DNA of 64,000 bases, from the NCBI GenBank assembly GCA_963821235.1, contig CAWGCS010000001.1, forward strand, positions 744,001-808,000, read 5' to 3'. The number at the start of each line of letters is the position of its first letter. Position 1 is the first letter of the stretch. A program made the position numbers and the translations under genes. Shown here one piece after another: positions 24,774-34,669 of the stretch. Source of the stretch: CTSoil-043 sp963821235. GTDB lineage: Bacteria > Chloroflexota > Limnocylindria > Limnocylindrales > CSP1-4. The notes under the pieces are model-generated. The model saw only the letters and a list, made by a program, of their open reading frames with translations, was not told the origin of the DNA and searched no databases.

Positions 24774-25550
24774 TCACCACGGGTGGCGCTTACGCTCGGC
24801 GGGCGGTCGCGGCCAGCCGGGACCCGTGCGCCCCTCCTTGCGGACGACCACCAGGGCATGGTCCTCCAGGCCGGGGATCGGCGGCGCCCCGCGCACGTCG
24901 AGCGTGCCGCCGCCCAGGCCGGCGATCGCCGGCAGGGCGCGCGCCCGCTCCGACCCTGCCCCGGCCCGCTTCCAGGCGACGAGCAGGCCGCCCGGCGCCA
25001 GGAGCGGGAAGGCGAGCTCCACGAGATCCGGCAGCGACGACACCGCGCGGACGGTGACGGCCGGCCATCGCTCCCGCTGGGCCCGATCCGCGGCCAGCGT
25101 CTCGGCCCGCGCGGCCGCCACGACCACCCGGTCGGCGACCCCTGCCGCCGCCGCGGCGACTTCGAGGAAGGCCGCCTTCTTGGCGATCGAGTCGACGAGA
25201 AGCGTCCGCTCCGCGGGAAGGGCCAGGGCAAGGGGCAGCCCCGGGTATCCGCCGCCCGATCCCAGGTCCAGGAGCCGCCGCACCCCGGCGGAACGGAGCA
25301 GGGGCACCGCCGCGAGGCTGTCGAGGAGGTGACCGACCACGGCCGCGCCGGGCTCGCGGATGGCCGTCAGGTTGACGGCCGTGGTCCAGGCCAGGAGGAG
25401 GCGGAGGTGGCCAAGCATGCCCTCACGCGCGCCCGCCGGCAGCTCGCCGAGGTCCAGCGCCCGGCAGCCCCCGTCGAAGGCCGCGACGGCGTCGGGGGGG
25501 AGCGGTGGGCATTGCGACGGGTCGGCCGGGAGCGGCGCGCGGTCGCGCAA
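24774..25550 (-). CDS. rsmG: 16S rRNA (guanine-N7)-methyltransferase RsmG
   Basis: RsmG methylates G527 of 16S rRNA. The protein shows WTTAVNLTAIREPG, then HLLDSLAAVPLL, the SAM motif RLLDLGSGGGYPGLPLALALP and the SIAKKAAFLEVAA helix, all in family order. The exact start is unclear: TTG 25550 gives 258 aa with GGAGGG just upstream, while the frame opens to GTG/ATG sites as far as 25772 through a stretch that looks non-coding. In many bacteria rsmG lies beside parA-parB and oriC; here a histidine kinase follows upstream, but DnaA boxes are present. Confidence 0.85.
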   Translation of the reverse strand: MRDRAPLPADPSQCPPLPPDAVAAFDGGCRALDLGELPAGAREGMLGHLRLLLAWTTAVNLTAIREPGAAVVGHLLDSLAAVPLLRSAGVRRLLDLGSGGGYPGLPLALALPAERTLLVDSIAKKAAFLEVAAAAAGVADRVVVAAARAETLAADRAQRERWPAVTVRAVSSLPDLVELAFPLLAPGGLLVAWKRAGAGSERARALPAIAGLGGGTLDVRGAPPIPGLEDHALVVVRKEGRTGPGWPRPPAERKRHPW

Positions 25551-25777
25551 GGAACCCTCCGTCGTGTCGTGCGGGCCCCGCGCATGTCGGACCGCGCCGC
25601 TCCCGGCCGGTGATCTGCTCGCACCGTGCCTGACGACCTGGGAGGACGGTCTCACGGCGCCCGTCCGGTTGGCGGCCGGGTCTCCCCTGGCCCCTCGCGC
25701 GTGCCGGTCCCCGTCATCGGGTCCGCTGTCGATGCGGACCGTGATCGTTGGCCCGCCCGGGGAGCCCGTCAACGGGG

Positions 25778-25831
25778 TTATCCACGCGGTTATCCACGAT
25801 CTGCCGCACGCCGGAGCCGCCGTGTGGACAA
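25778..25831. promoter_or_regulatory. Cluster of three DnaA-box-like sites upstream of rsmG
   Basis: TTATCCACG occurs at 25778-25786 and again at 25790-25798, 12 bp apart in the same orientation. TGTGGACAA at 25823-25831 is the reverse complement of TTGTCCACA, the actinobacterial DnaA consensus. All lie between rsmG and the histidine kinase stop. They could mark a DnaA-titration or regulatory site, or part of an origin; no AT-rich unwinding element is visible. Confidence 0.5.
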
Positions 25832-25865
25832 CTGGGGACGCGAGCGCGACGGCTGCGACAGGTGG

Positions 25866-27359
25866 TCAGGCGGCGTCCGGCCGGGGCGGTTCCGGCAGGC
25901 GGGCCGGCGCCTTGCCGGGCTCGGCGGCCGCAGCCCGGGCCGCCCGTCCGCCGGCGCGCATCGCGGTGAGGACGGCGCGTTCCTCGAGGGAGACATCCTC
26001 GCGCTCGACCGCCTCGCCGACCGCAGCCACCACCACCGCGCGCGCCACGTCGACGGCGGCCGGCAGGCCGACCACGAACGCCGAGCCGCTGCCCGGCACG
26101 GAGGCGACCTCGATCTCGCCGCCCATCACCCTGGCGAGCTCCCGGCTGATCGGGAGGCCGAGTCCCGTGCCCGGGATGCGCTCGTGGCCGTCGAGGCGGG
26201 CGAACGGCCGGAAGACGCGCTCGCGATCGGCCATCTCGATGCCCGGCCCGTCGTCGCGCACCACGACCAGGGCCACGGGCCCCTCGACGCGGGCGTCGAC
26301 CTCCACGAGGCCGCCCAGGGGGGCGAACTTGCAGGCGTTGCCGGCAAGGTTGGTGATGATCTGCTCGAAGCGGCGCCGGTCCGCCCGGACGGTCCGCAGG
26401 CGCGCCGGCAGGTCGGCGACGAGGCGGACCCGGCGCTCGGCGGCGATCGGCAGGAGCGGTGCCATCGCCCGCTCGCAGGCCTCGGCGAGGGAGACGTGCT
26501 CGATCTCGAGGCGCAGGCTCCCGGCCTCCACGCGGCTCAGCTCCAGCAGGTCCCCGACGAGCGCCGCCATCCGCTCCACGATGCCCCGACCGCGCTCGAT
26601 GAACTCGCGACGGATCTCGGGGTCGTCGACGGCGCCGCCGGCGAGCAGGTCCAGGTAGCCGCCCAGGCCGGCCAGCGGCGTCCGCAGCTCGTGGGCGACC
26701 ATCGAGACGAATCGCTCGCGCTCGCGCTCGCGCGCCCGCAGCAGCGTGCGCTCCGATTCCGCCGCGGCCCGCCCGGTCGCCGCGGCCAGCGCGGCGGCGA
26801 GGTGGCGCAGGGTTGCCTCCGGGAGCCGGGCAGCGACGGACGCGGCATCGGCCGCTGCCGCCAGCTCGAAGCCGACCTCCAGGTGGACGCCCGCGATGTC
26901 GAGCCGGAGCAGGCGGTCGGCGAACGGCTCGCTGGATACGACGGCCGGTCCAACCCCGGCCCGGTCGCGGCGCGTGCGGACGACCAGGACCTCGGCCGGC
27001 GCCGCGGCGGCCCGGACGGCGGCCGGCCGGGGTGCCCGGGCGTCGAGCCACGAGGCGAGCCGGCGGGCATCGCCTGGATCCTCGTCGGGTGCCGCGGCGA
27101 CCAGGATGCGGCGAACCGGGCGGTCGATGGCCAGGGCCGCCCTTCGTGCGCCGACGACGCGGGCGACGAGGGCGAGGATGTCGGCGGCCTGGGAGGCCGC
27201 GTCGCCTGGACCGGCCAGGATGTCCAGGGCCCGGGCAAGGAGGACCCGCTCCTCGTGGACCGCCTGGTCCTCGGCGCGGCGGAACGCGCGCCGCCGCTCG
27301 ACGAACGGCGGGGGCGGCTCGATGGCCGGCAGGGTTGGCCGCTGGGGATCGTGCTCCAT
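25866..27359 (-). CDS. Sensor histidine kinase (soluble, GAF-like input)
   Basis: The 497-aa kinase has a GAF-like N-terminal half (residues ~40-170, LVARVVGARRAALAID) without membrane helices, then the dimerisation box FVSMVAHELRTPLAGLGGYLD with phospho-accepting His223. The HATPase domain has the N box NLAGNACKFAP, G1 DDGPGIE, F box and G2 GTGLGLPIS. A ~60-residue Ala/Arg tail follows. No response regulator gene is adjacent, so it is an orphan kinase. Its input is probably a cytosolic small molecule. Its stop is 35 bp from the DnaA-box cluster. Confidence 0.88.
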   Translation of the reverse strand: MEHDPQRPTLPAIEPPPPFVERRRAFRRAEDQAVHEERVLLARALDILAGPGDAASQAADILALVARVVGARRAALAIDRPVRRILVAAAPDEDPGDARRLASWLDARAPRPAAVRAAAAPAEVLVVRTRRDRAGVGPAVVSSEPFADRLLRLDIAGVHLEVGFELAAAADAASVAARLPEATLRHLAAALAAATGRAAAESERTLLRARERERERFVSMVAHELRTPLAGLGGYLDLLAGGAVDDPEIRREFIERGRGIVERMAALVGDLLELSRVEAGSLRLEIEHVSLAEACERAMAPLLPIAAERRVRLVADLPARLRTVRADRRRFEQIITNLAGNACKFAPLGGLVEVDARVEGPVALVVVRDDGPGIEMADRERVFRPFARLDGHERIPGTGLGLPISRELARVMGGEIEVASVPGSGSAFVVGLPAAVDVARAVVVAAVGEAVEREDVSLEERAVLTAMRAGGRAARAAAAEPGKAPARLPEPPRPDAA

Positions 27360-27443
27360 GCAGCGGGAGGGTGCGCGCCGGCACCACCTGCTGCCATCCC
27401 CCGAGCGTCGGGCGGGGTGGGCCGGAAGTACCGCGAGCGGGGG

Positions 27444-27842
27444 CTACGCGCGGCTGGCGCCCCGGATCGGCCGGCCGAGCGTCCGGCGGACGACGTCGAG
27501 GACCTCGTCCACGTAGCGATCGGCCTCGCCCTGCTCCGCCGCCGTGCGGACGCATCCCTGGACGTGATCCTCGAGGACCATGATCGAGACCGCGTCGACG
27601 GCCGCGCGGAGCGCCGCGGTCTGCTGGAGGATGTCGATGCAGTACTCCTCGCGCTCGATCATCCGGGCGATGCCGCGGACCTGGCCCTCGATCCGGCTCA
27701 GCCGCCGGAGGAGCTGGGCGCGGTCGCGGCTGTAGCTGTGGCGGAAGGTCGGATTCCCGTCCACCGCCGCCGTCGCCGGCGCTGCCGTTCGGGGGGCGGC
27801 CCGCTCGGCCGTTCGCGTCGGGCGCTGGGGCCCCATCGTCAT
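27444..27842 (-). CDS. CsoR/RcnR-family metal-sensing repressor
   Basis: This 132-aa all-helical repressor matches the CsoR/FrmR family: RAQLLRRLSRIEGQVRGIARMIEREEYCIDILQQTAALRAAVD. The copper ligands of CsoR are kept with exact spacing: Cys68, His93 and Cys97 (C-x24-H-x3-C), matching Mycobacterium CsoR Cys36/His61/Cys65. Cu(I) is therefore the likely inducer. A ~30-residue disordered Thr/Ala/Arg N-terminus is extra. No copper ATPase or copper chaperone lies within the window, so it probably acts on itself or at a distance. A palindromic operator candidate is 39 bp upstream. Confidence 0.85.
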   Translation of the reverse strand: MTMGPQRPTRTAERAAPRTAAPATAAVDGNPTFRHSYSRDRAQLLRRLSRIEGQVRGIARMIEREEYCIDILQQTAALRAAVDAVSIMVLEDHVQGCVRTAAEQGEADRYVDEVLDVVRRTLGRPIRGASRA

Positions 27843-27880
27843 CGTCGTTGCATCTCCAGAGGGCGGCTCTCGGGGCCGAT

Positions 27881-27899
27881 GATACTCCCGGTGGGTATC
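27881..27899. promoter_or_regulatory. Putative CsoR operator
   Basis: GATACTCCCGGTGGGTATC is a 19-bp near-palindrome with GATAC/GTATC ends and a G/C centre, resembling known CsoR sites (ATACCC...GGGTAT). It lies between csoR and the divergent leader ORF/nuclease gene, so it could control both directions. Confidence 0.55.
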
Positions 27900-27945
27900 T
27901 CACGACTCGCGGACGCGCCGCCCTCCTATCTCGACGCGGACCGGA

Positions 27946-27951
27946 TAGACT
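27946..27951 (+). promoter_or_regulatory. -10 box TAGACT before the leader ORF at 27960
   Basis: TAGACT ends eight bases before ATG 27960, implying a leaderless or nearly leaderless transcript for the mini-ORF and the genes behind it. Confidence 0.45.
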
Positions 27952-27959
27952 TGGGGCCG

Positions 27960-28046
27960 ATGGATCTCCCGGCGCACCATACCGAGCGGCTCGCCCGCGG
28001 CGGCGCGGACCGGCCCGACGTCCCCCCGGAGCCGGCAGCCCGGTGA
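27960..28046 (+). CDS. 28-codon leader ORF coupled to the downstream nuclease-like gene
   Basis: A short frame starts MDLPAHHTERLARGG and ends with a TGA that overlaps the next start as GTGA. Immediately upstream is a TAGACT box at leaderless distance, so it would be the first thing translated on the mRNA. The composition is hydrophilic with no signal sequence. It may serve only to bring ribosomes to the following GTG, which has no ribosome site of its own. Two other mini-ORFs in the window have the same design. Confidence 0.4.
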   Translation: MDLPAHHTERLARGGADRPDVPPEPAAR

Positions 28047-28668
28047 TCGACGCCCGTCCCCGGCCGGGGTTCGCCCACGCGAGCGAGGCCGAGCTGGCGC
28101 GGATACTGGACTTCTACGAAGTTGCCTGGCAGTACGAGCCGCACACCTTCCCCATCCTCTACGACCGCGACGGCGCCGTCCTCGAGAGCTTCAGCCCGGA
28201 CTTCTACCTGCCCGACCTGGACCTCTACGTGGAGATCACGACGCTCAAGCAGCGGCTGGTGCGGAAGAAGAACCGCAAGCTGCGCCGGCTGCGGGAGCTC
28301 TATCCGGACGTCCGGGTCAAGCTGCTCTACGCGCGCGACTTCCGGGCCCTCCTCCTGAAGTACGGCAGGATCGCCCTGGCCGACGGCCTGAGCGGCGCCG
28401 AGGGCCAGTCGACGCCGCCCCGCCGGCCGCGCCCGGCGACGGTGCCCTCCGGCGCGCGGGCGGCCACGACGGCGTCGCCATCCGCGCGGGTGGCCGCAGG
28501 CCCCGCCGTCGCCACGGATCGCGGAGACCGTGTCGACCTTCCGCCCGAGGTGGGGGCCACGTCCGGCCGCGCCCGCCGCGCCCGCCGCACGCGCTCTGAA
28601 GCCCGGGCACGGCTCGCCGCCCGGGCCGCCGCCCGGGCCGCCGCCGCACCCGGCCAGGAGACGACCGC

Positions 28669-28672
<4 letters not shown>
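28043..28672 (+). CDS. Nuclease-fold-like protein of unknown function, adjacent to hpt
   Basis: The 209-aa protein has a compact domain in residues 1-110: ASEAELARILDFYEVAWQYEPHTFPI, then SPDFYLPDLDLYVEITTLKQ and ELYPDVRVKLLYARDFRALLLKYG. The E...PDFYLPD...E pattern recalls PD-(D/E)XK endonuclease folds, though the final lysine is displaced. I believe related genes occur beside hpt in other high-GC genomes, but no function is known. A ~90-residue Ala/Arg/Pro tail follows. GTG 28043 overlaps the leader ORF stop, and the gene end overlaps the hpt start as GTGA. Confidence 0.6.
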
Positions 28673-29231
<559 letters not shown>

Positions 29232-29235
<4 letters not shown>

Positions 29236-29663
29236 CGCTCCAACGCCGTCCCCTCGGCCGGGGCCGCCTCGTCGCCTCCGGCAGCGCCGTCCTCGTCCTC
29301 GTCGGCTGCGCCCTGCCATGGTTCCGGGCGGGCGGCGCGGATGGCATCCCGCCCCTCCAGGGCAACGCCTTCGAGGGGCCGGGGATCCTCGTCTTCCTGG
29401 CGGCCCTCGCCACCCTCGCGCTGGCCGCCCTGCCGTACGCCGCCGGCGACCAGCCGGTCCCCCTCGACCGCTGGTGGGCCTACGCGGCCGTCTCGTCCGC
29501 GGCCGCCATCGCGCTCGTGGTCCGCGTCGCCGGCATCGCCACGGCCGCGGGCGGGGTCGGCACGATGCTGCCCGATCGGGCTCCCGGGCTCTGGCTCTCG
29601 GCCATCGGCGTCGTCGGCCTTCTCTTCGCCACCGCCGAGATCTACGGGCGCCATCGGGAGTAG
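29232..29663 (+). CDS. Four-helix membrane protein of unknown function
   Basis: The 143-aa product has a basic N-terminus and four hydrophobic segments at about residues 13-32, 48-67, 82-102 and 117-135, with short loops. An AGGADGIPPLQGNAFEG loop lies between the first two. It is coupled to hpt by ATGA. No family is recognised. Confidence 0.6.
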
Positions 29664-29688
29664 GCGGCCGTCCCCGTCGAGGCGCCGG

Positions 29689-30483
29689 TCAGGGGATCGC
29701 GGCCACCCCGCTCCCGACGTCGAGCCCGAACCAGGCGAGCGGGGCCCCGTCCGGCGGCCCGACCGCCACCACGTAGCGGCCAGCCGGCCAGGCGTCGGCC
29801 GGGCCGCCGCCCGGGAGCCCTGGCCGTCCGTCGGCAGATCCGCCCGACGGCACAAGGGCGAGGACGGCGAACGCGCCGCCATCGGCCGTCCTCACCGCTT
29901 CGAGGTCCCTCGATCCGGTATCGCCGAGCGACGAGGTGACGATGCGTCGCCAGGCCGTGCCCGCCCCCGCCCCGCTGAGCCTCCACGCCTGCTGGATCCG
30001 CGGGCGGGCGCCGGTCCAGGCCGCCGCCTCCGCTCCTGAGGCCGGGGCACAGAACCCCACGGCGATCGGGTCGGATCCGGCGAGCGAGATGCGGGGGATG
30101 GCCCGATCGGCCGGCGACGAGGTGACGGCGGGCGTCGCCGCGATCCAGGTCCTGACCGTCCAGCCCAGCTCGCGGTCGAGGACGACAACCCGCCAGCCGC
30201 TCGGCCAGTAGCAGGGAAAGGCGGGCGTCGCCGACCTCGGAAGCGTGGCCGGGGTGGCCGTGTCCCGGACCGTGGGCGCGACGGGCGCTGACGCGACCGC
30301 CACGCGAGGGTCCGGCGGGGCGGGCGACGGCCGCGCCAGGCCCCACGGCTTCATGACCGCGATGATCACGAGGGCGACGACGACCACCAGCGCACGGTCG
30401 ACGCGATGGTCGCGCGGCGCGACCGCGAGCGGCCGGGGCGGCGGCCCCGCGGGGGCGTCCAGGTCGGCGCGCAAGCGGTCCAT
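29689..30483 (-). CDS. Membrane-anchored exported protein of unknown function
   Basis: A 264-aa protein with a cytoplasmic ~30-residue Pro/Arg-rich start, one transmembrane helix (ALVVVVALVIIAVMKPWGL), a Pro/Ala linker and an extracytoplasmic domain of about 190 residues containing CYWPSGWRVVVLDRELGWTVRTW. Two cysteines (CYWPSGW and GFCAPAS) could form a disulphide. No family is recognised. It is convergent with the hpt operon, with 25 bp between the stops. Confidence 0.55.
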   Translation of the reverse strand: MDRLRADLDAPAGPPPRPLAVAPRDHRVDRALVVVVALVIIAVMKPWGLARPSPAPPDPRVAVASAPVAPTVRDTATPATLPRSATPAFPCYWPSGWRVVVLDRELGWTVRTWIAATPAVTSSPADRAIPRISLAGSDPIAVGFCAPASGAEAAAWTGARPRIQQAWRLSGAGAGTAWRRIVTSSLGDTGSRDLEAVRTADGGAFAVLALVPSGGSADGRPGLPGGGPADAWPAGRYVVAVGPPDGAPLAWFGLDVGSGVAAIP

Positions 30484-30642
30484 GGTGGAGGCACGAGATG
30501 ATGCCAGCCAGCGGGAGCCCCGTCGAGCGGCGTTTCCGGGCGCGTGGGGGCGTCATCGGTCCTCCGGGCCCGGGGCCCACCACCACCGCGAGCCAGGCGA
30601 GGGCCGGCCGGGTGATCCACCTCGTCATCCTGCCGGACCCGG

Positions 30643-31401
30643 TCAGCCGCCCAGGTAGGCCTTCTGGACCTCCGGGTTCTGGCGCAGGTTCGCGGCCGTG
30701 TCCTTCAGCACGATGCGGCCCGTCTGGAGGATGTACCCGCGATGGGCGACCCCGAGCGCCATGAGCGCGTTCTGCTCGACGACGAGGACCGTCGTGCCCT
30801 GGGCGTGGATGTCCCGGATCACCTGGAAGATCTGCTCCACGAGGATGGGCGCGAGGCCCATCGAGGGCTCGTCGAGGAGCAGGACCTTGGGGTGGGTCAT
30901 CAGGGCCCGCCCGATCGCGAGCATCTGCTGCTCGCCGCCCGACAGCGTGCCGCCGGCCTGGCTCCGCCGCTCCGCGAGCCGCGGGAAGAGCTCGAAGACG
31001 CGGTCGAAGTCCGCCTGCAGCTCGCCCTTGTCGGTCCGCGTGTAGGCGCCCATCTGGAGGTTCTCGAGGACCGTCATCCGGCCGAAGATCCGGCGTCCCT
31101 CCGGCGCGTGGGCCACGCCCCGATGGACGAGCCTGTGGGCGGGCACGTGGGTGATGTCGTCGCCGTCGAGGGTGATCGTCCCCGAGCGTGGGTGGATCAG
31201 GCCGCTGATCGTGCGCAGGGTGGTCGTCTTGCCGGCGCCGTTGCCGCCCAGGAGCGTCACGATCTCGCCCGGGTAGACCTCCAGGGTGATCCCCTGCAGG
31301 GCGTGGATGTGGACGTAGAAGGTGTGGACGTTGTCCAGCCGGAGGAGCGGCCGGTCGCCCTGGCCGTCGGGGAGCGTGGCGGTCGCGGCCGCGGCGGTCA
31401 C
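30643..31401 (-). CDS. livF: Branched-chain amino acid ABC transporter ATPase LivF
   Basis: LivF is one of two ATPases of the LIV high-affinity uptake system. At 252 aa it has Walker A GGNGAGKTTTLRTI, the LivF-type Q-loop region, signature LSGGEQQMLAIGRALMTHP, Walker B VLLLDEPSMGLAP and the switch His region VLVVEQNALMALGVAHRGY. GTG 31401 overlaps the livG stop as GTGA. It is the last gene of the livKHMGF operon. Confidence 0.93.
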   Translation of the reverse strand: MTAAAATATLPDGQGDRPLLRLDNVHTFYVHIHALQGITLEVYPGEIVTLLGGNGAGKTTTLRTISGLIHPRSGTITLDGDDITHVPAHRLVHRGVAHAPEGRRIFGRMTVLENLQMGAYTRTDKGELQADFDRVFELFPRLAERRSQAGGTLSGGEQQMLAIGRALMTHPKVLLLDEPSMGLAPILVEQIFQVIRDIHAQGTTVLVVEQNALMALGVAHRGYILQTGRIVLKDTAANLRQNPEVQKAYLGG

Positions 31402-32401
31402 GCGCCGGCTCCCTTCCCCAGGTAGGCCTCGATCACGCGCGGATCCCGCCGCACCTCGTCGGGCGTTCCCTCGGAGATCTTCTCGCCGTGGTCGAGGACC
31501 GTCACCCGGTCGCTGACGCCCATCACCACCTGCATGTCGTGCTCGATGAGGAGGATGGTCAGGCCGAGCTCGGTCCGGATCCGGGCGAAGAGGGTCATCA
31601 TCTGGGCCGTCTCGGAAGGGTTCATGCCGGCGGTCGGCTCGTCCAGGAGGAGGAGCTTGGGTCGGCTGGCGAGGGCGCGCCCGATCTCCAGGCGCCGCTG
31701 GTCGCCGTAGGAGAGGTTGCGGGCGATCTCGTTCTCCTTGCCGCGCAGGCCCACGAACGCCAGCCAGTGGCGGGCCTGCACGTCGGCCTCGGCCTCCTCC
31801 CGCCGGTGGCGAGCGAGCCGGAGCGCCGCGTCGAGGGCGGTCGAGCGGAGCCGGGAATGCATCCCGACCATGACGTTCTCGCGGGCGGTCATCGTCTTGA
31901 AGAGGCGGATGTTCTGGAAGGTGCGGCCGAGCCCGGCCACCACCATGTCGTTGGGGCGGGCGCTCTTGAAGATCCCGAGGCGGTGCAGCATCTGCTCGTA
32001 GAACGGCGGGCGGATGATCGCGAGCACGAGCATCGCGATCGTGAGGGCCAGCGCCGCGAGCAGCGTGACGCTCAGCGCCAGCGCGGAGTCGATCATGCGG
32101 GAGCCGATGGTGCCCAGGATCGCGACGACGATGGTGGGCGCCACCCAGATGAGCGGCTCGGCCCAGGCGCGACGGCCGCCGGCGATCATCTCGCGGTCCA
32201 GGAAGCGGACCGACCCGTCGGTCGGCTCGTAGAGGCCGGCGACGACGTTGAAGAACGTGGTCTTGCCCGCGCCGTTGGGGCCGATGAGGCTGACGATCGA
32301 CCCCTGCGGGATGTCGAAGTCCACCTGGTTCACCGCCACGAGGCCGCCGAACCGCTTGGTGACGCCGCTGGCGGAGAGGACCGGGGCCGAGACGCTCTCC
32401 G

Positions 32402-32405
<4 letters not shown>
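31398..32405 (-). CDS. livG: Branched-chain amino acid ABC transporter ATPase LivG with a membrane-helix insertion
   Basis: LivG is the partner ATPase of LivF. Walker A (GPNGAGKTTFFNVVAG, near residue 42), the Q-loop block GLGRTFQNIRLFKTMT (~159), signature NLSYGDQRRLEIGRALASRP, Walker B LLLLDEPTAGMNP and ILLIEHDMQVVMG are all intact. At 335 aa it is about 80 longer than usual. The excess is one block, residues ~74-148, placed between the first beta-sheet and the Q-loop, containing two strongly hydrophobic stretches (~85-103 and ~108-131). The reading frame is unbroken and both flanks fit LivG, so this is an in-frame insertion, not a frameshift. Confidence 0.9.
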
Positions 32406-33597
<1,192 letters not shown>

Positions 33598-33601
<4 letters not shown>

Positions 33602-34584
33602 GCCCGCTCGCCCAGCTGCTGGCCGAGGAGGCCGGTGGGACGGAAGACGAGCACGAGCACGAGGACGCCGAAGACGATGGCCTCGCTCCAGCGCGAGTAC
33701 CCGGCGACGGTGCTGTTGACCTCGATGAAGCCGATGAGGAAGCCGCCGAGGGCCGCCCCCGTGATGTTGCCGATCCCGCCCAGGACCGCCGACGTGAACG
33801 CCTTGAGGCCGGCCTGGAAGCCGAGCTGGAAGTTCGTCGTCCCCAGGTAGAGGACCTGCACGACGCCGGCCGCGCCGGCAAGGGCCGAGCCCAGGAAGAA
33901 CGTCACCGCGATCGTGGTGTTGATGTCGACGCCCATGAGCTGGGCGGCGTCGCGATCGATGGCCGTCGAGCGCATGGCACGGCCCATGCGGGTCCGCGAG
34001 ACGAACGTCTGCAGGGCGATCATCAGGACGAAGGCGACGATGATGACGAAGATCTTGACCAGCGAGATGTCGACGCCCCCGATGCCGACCTGGGCCTGGA
34101 CGTCCATGATCTGCGGCGCCGAGATCGGCGACGGGCCGAAGAAGATCTGGATGATGTTCTGGAGGATGAAGCTGACCCCGATCGCCGTGATCAGGGGGGC
34201 CAGCCGGGGGGCGTTGCGGAGCGGCCGGTAGGCGAACCGCTCGATGACGACGCCGACGAGGCCGAGGATCAGCATCGCCGCCAGGAACGTGCCGACGAGC
34301 ACGACCAGCAGCAGCGGGGGATCCGAGATCGTGCCGCGGAACCCGAGGCTGCTGAGCAGCCAGTAGGTCACGAACGAGCCGACCATGAACACGTCGCCGT
34401 GGGCGAAGTTGATCAGCTCGATGATCCCGTAGACCATCGTGTAGCCCAGGGCGATCAGGGCGTAGACGCCCCCGATCGTGAGGGCGTTGACGAACTGCTC
34501 CGTCCCGATGTACGTCCAGTCGGCGACGGCCAGCAGGAGCAGGACAGCCGGGAAGAGCAGGGCACGGCCCGGGCGGCGTGTCAT
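33598..34584 (-). CDS. livH: Branched-chain amino acid ABC transporter permease LivH
   Basis: LivH is the second channel subunit, 328 aa with about eight helices. Typical segments are ALIALGYTMVYGIIELINFAHGDVFMVGSF, VIERFAYRPLRNAPRLAPLITAIGVSFIL, RTRMGRAMRSTAIDRDAAQLMGVDI (the ATPase-contact loop) and KAFTSAVLGGIGNITGA. ATG 34584 lies 85 nt after the livK stop, beyond a large hairpin. Confidence 0.94.
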
Positions 34585-34605
34585 CGGCGGAGCGGTCGTG
34601 GTTCT

Positions 34606-34640
34606 CGAGCGAGGCCGGGCCGGCGGCCCGGCCTCGCTCG
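34606..34640. promoter_or_regulatory. Perfect 15-16 bp hairpin between livK and livH
   Basis: CGAGCGAGGCCGGGC (34606-34620) pairs exactly with GCCCGGCCTCGCTCG (34626-34640), and one further C-G pair closes a GGC loop. No T-run follows on the minus strand. In solute-binding operons such a stem commonly protects or attenuates the mRNA after the binding-protein gene, so that binding protein exceeds permease; that role is inferred. Confidence 0.65.
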
Positions 34641-34669
34641 GATCACTCAGTCAGCAGGGTGGGGGAGGT

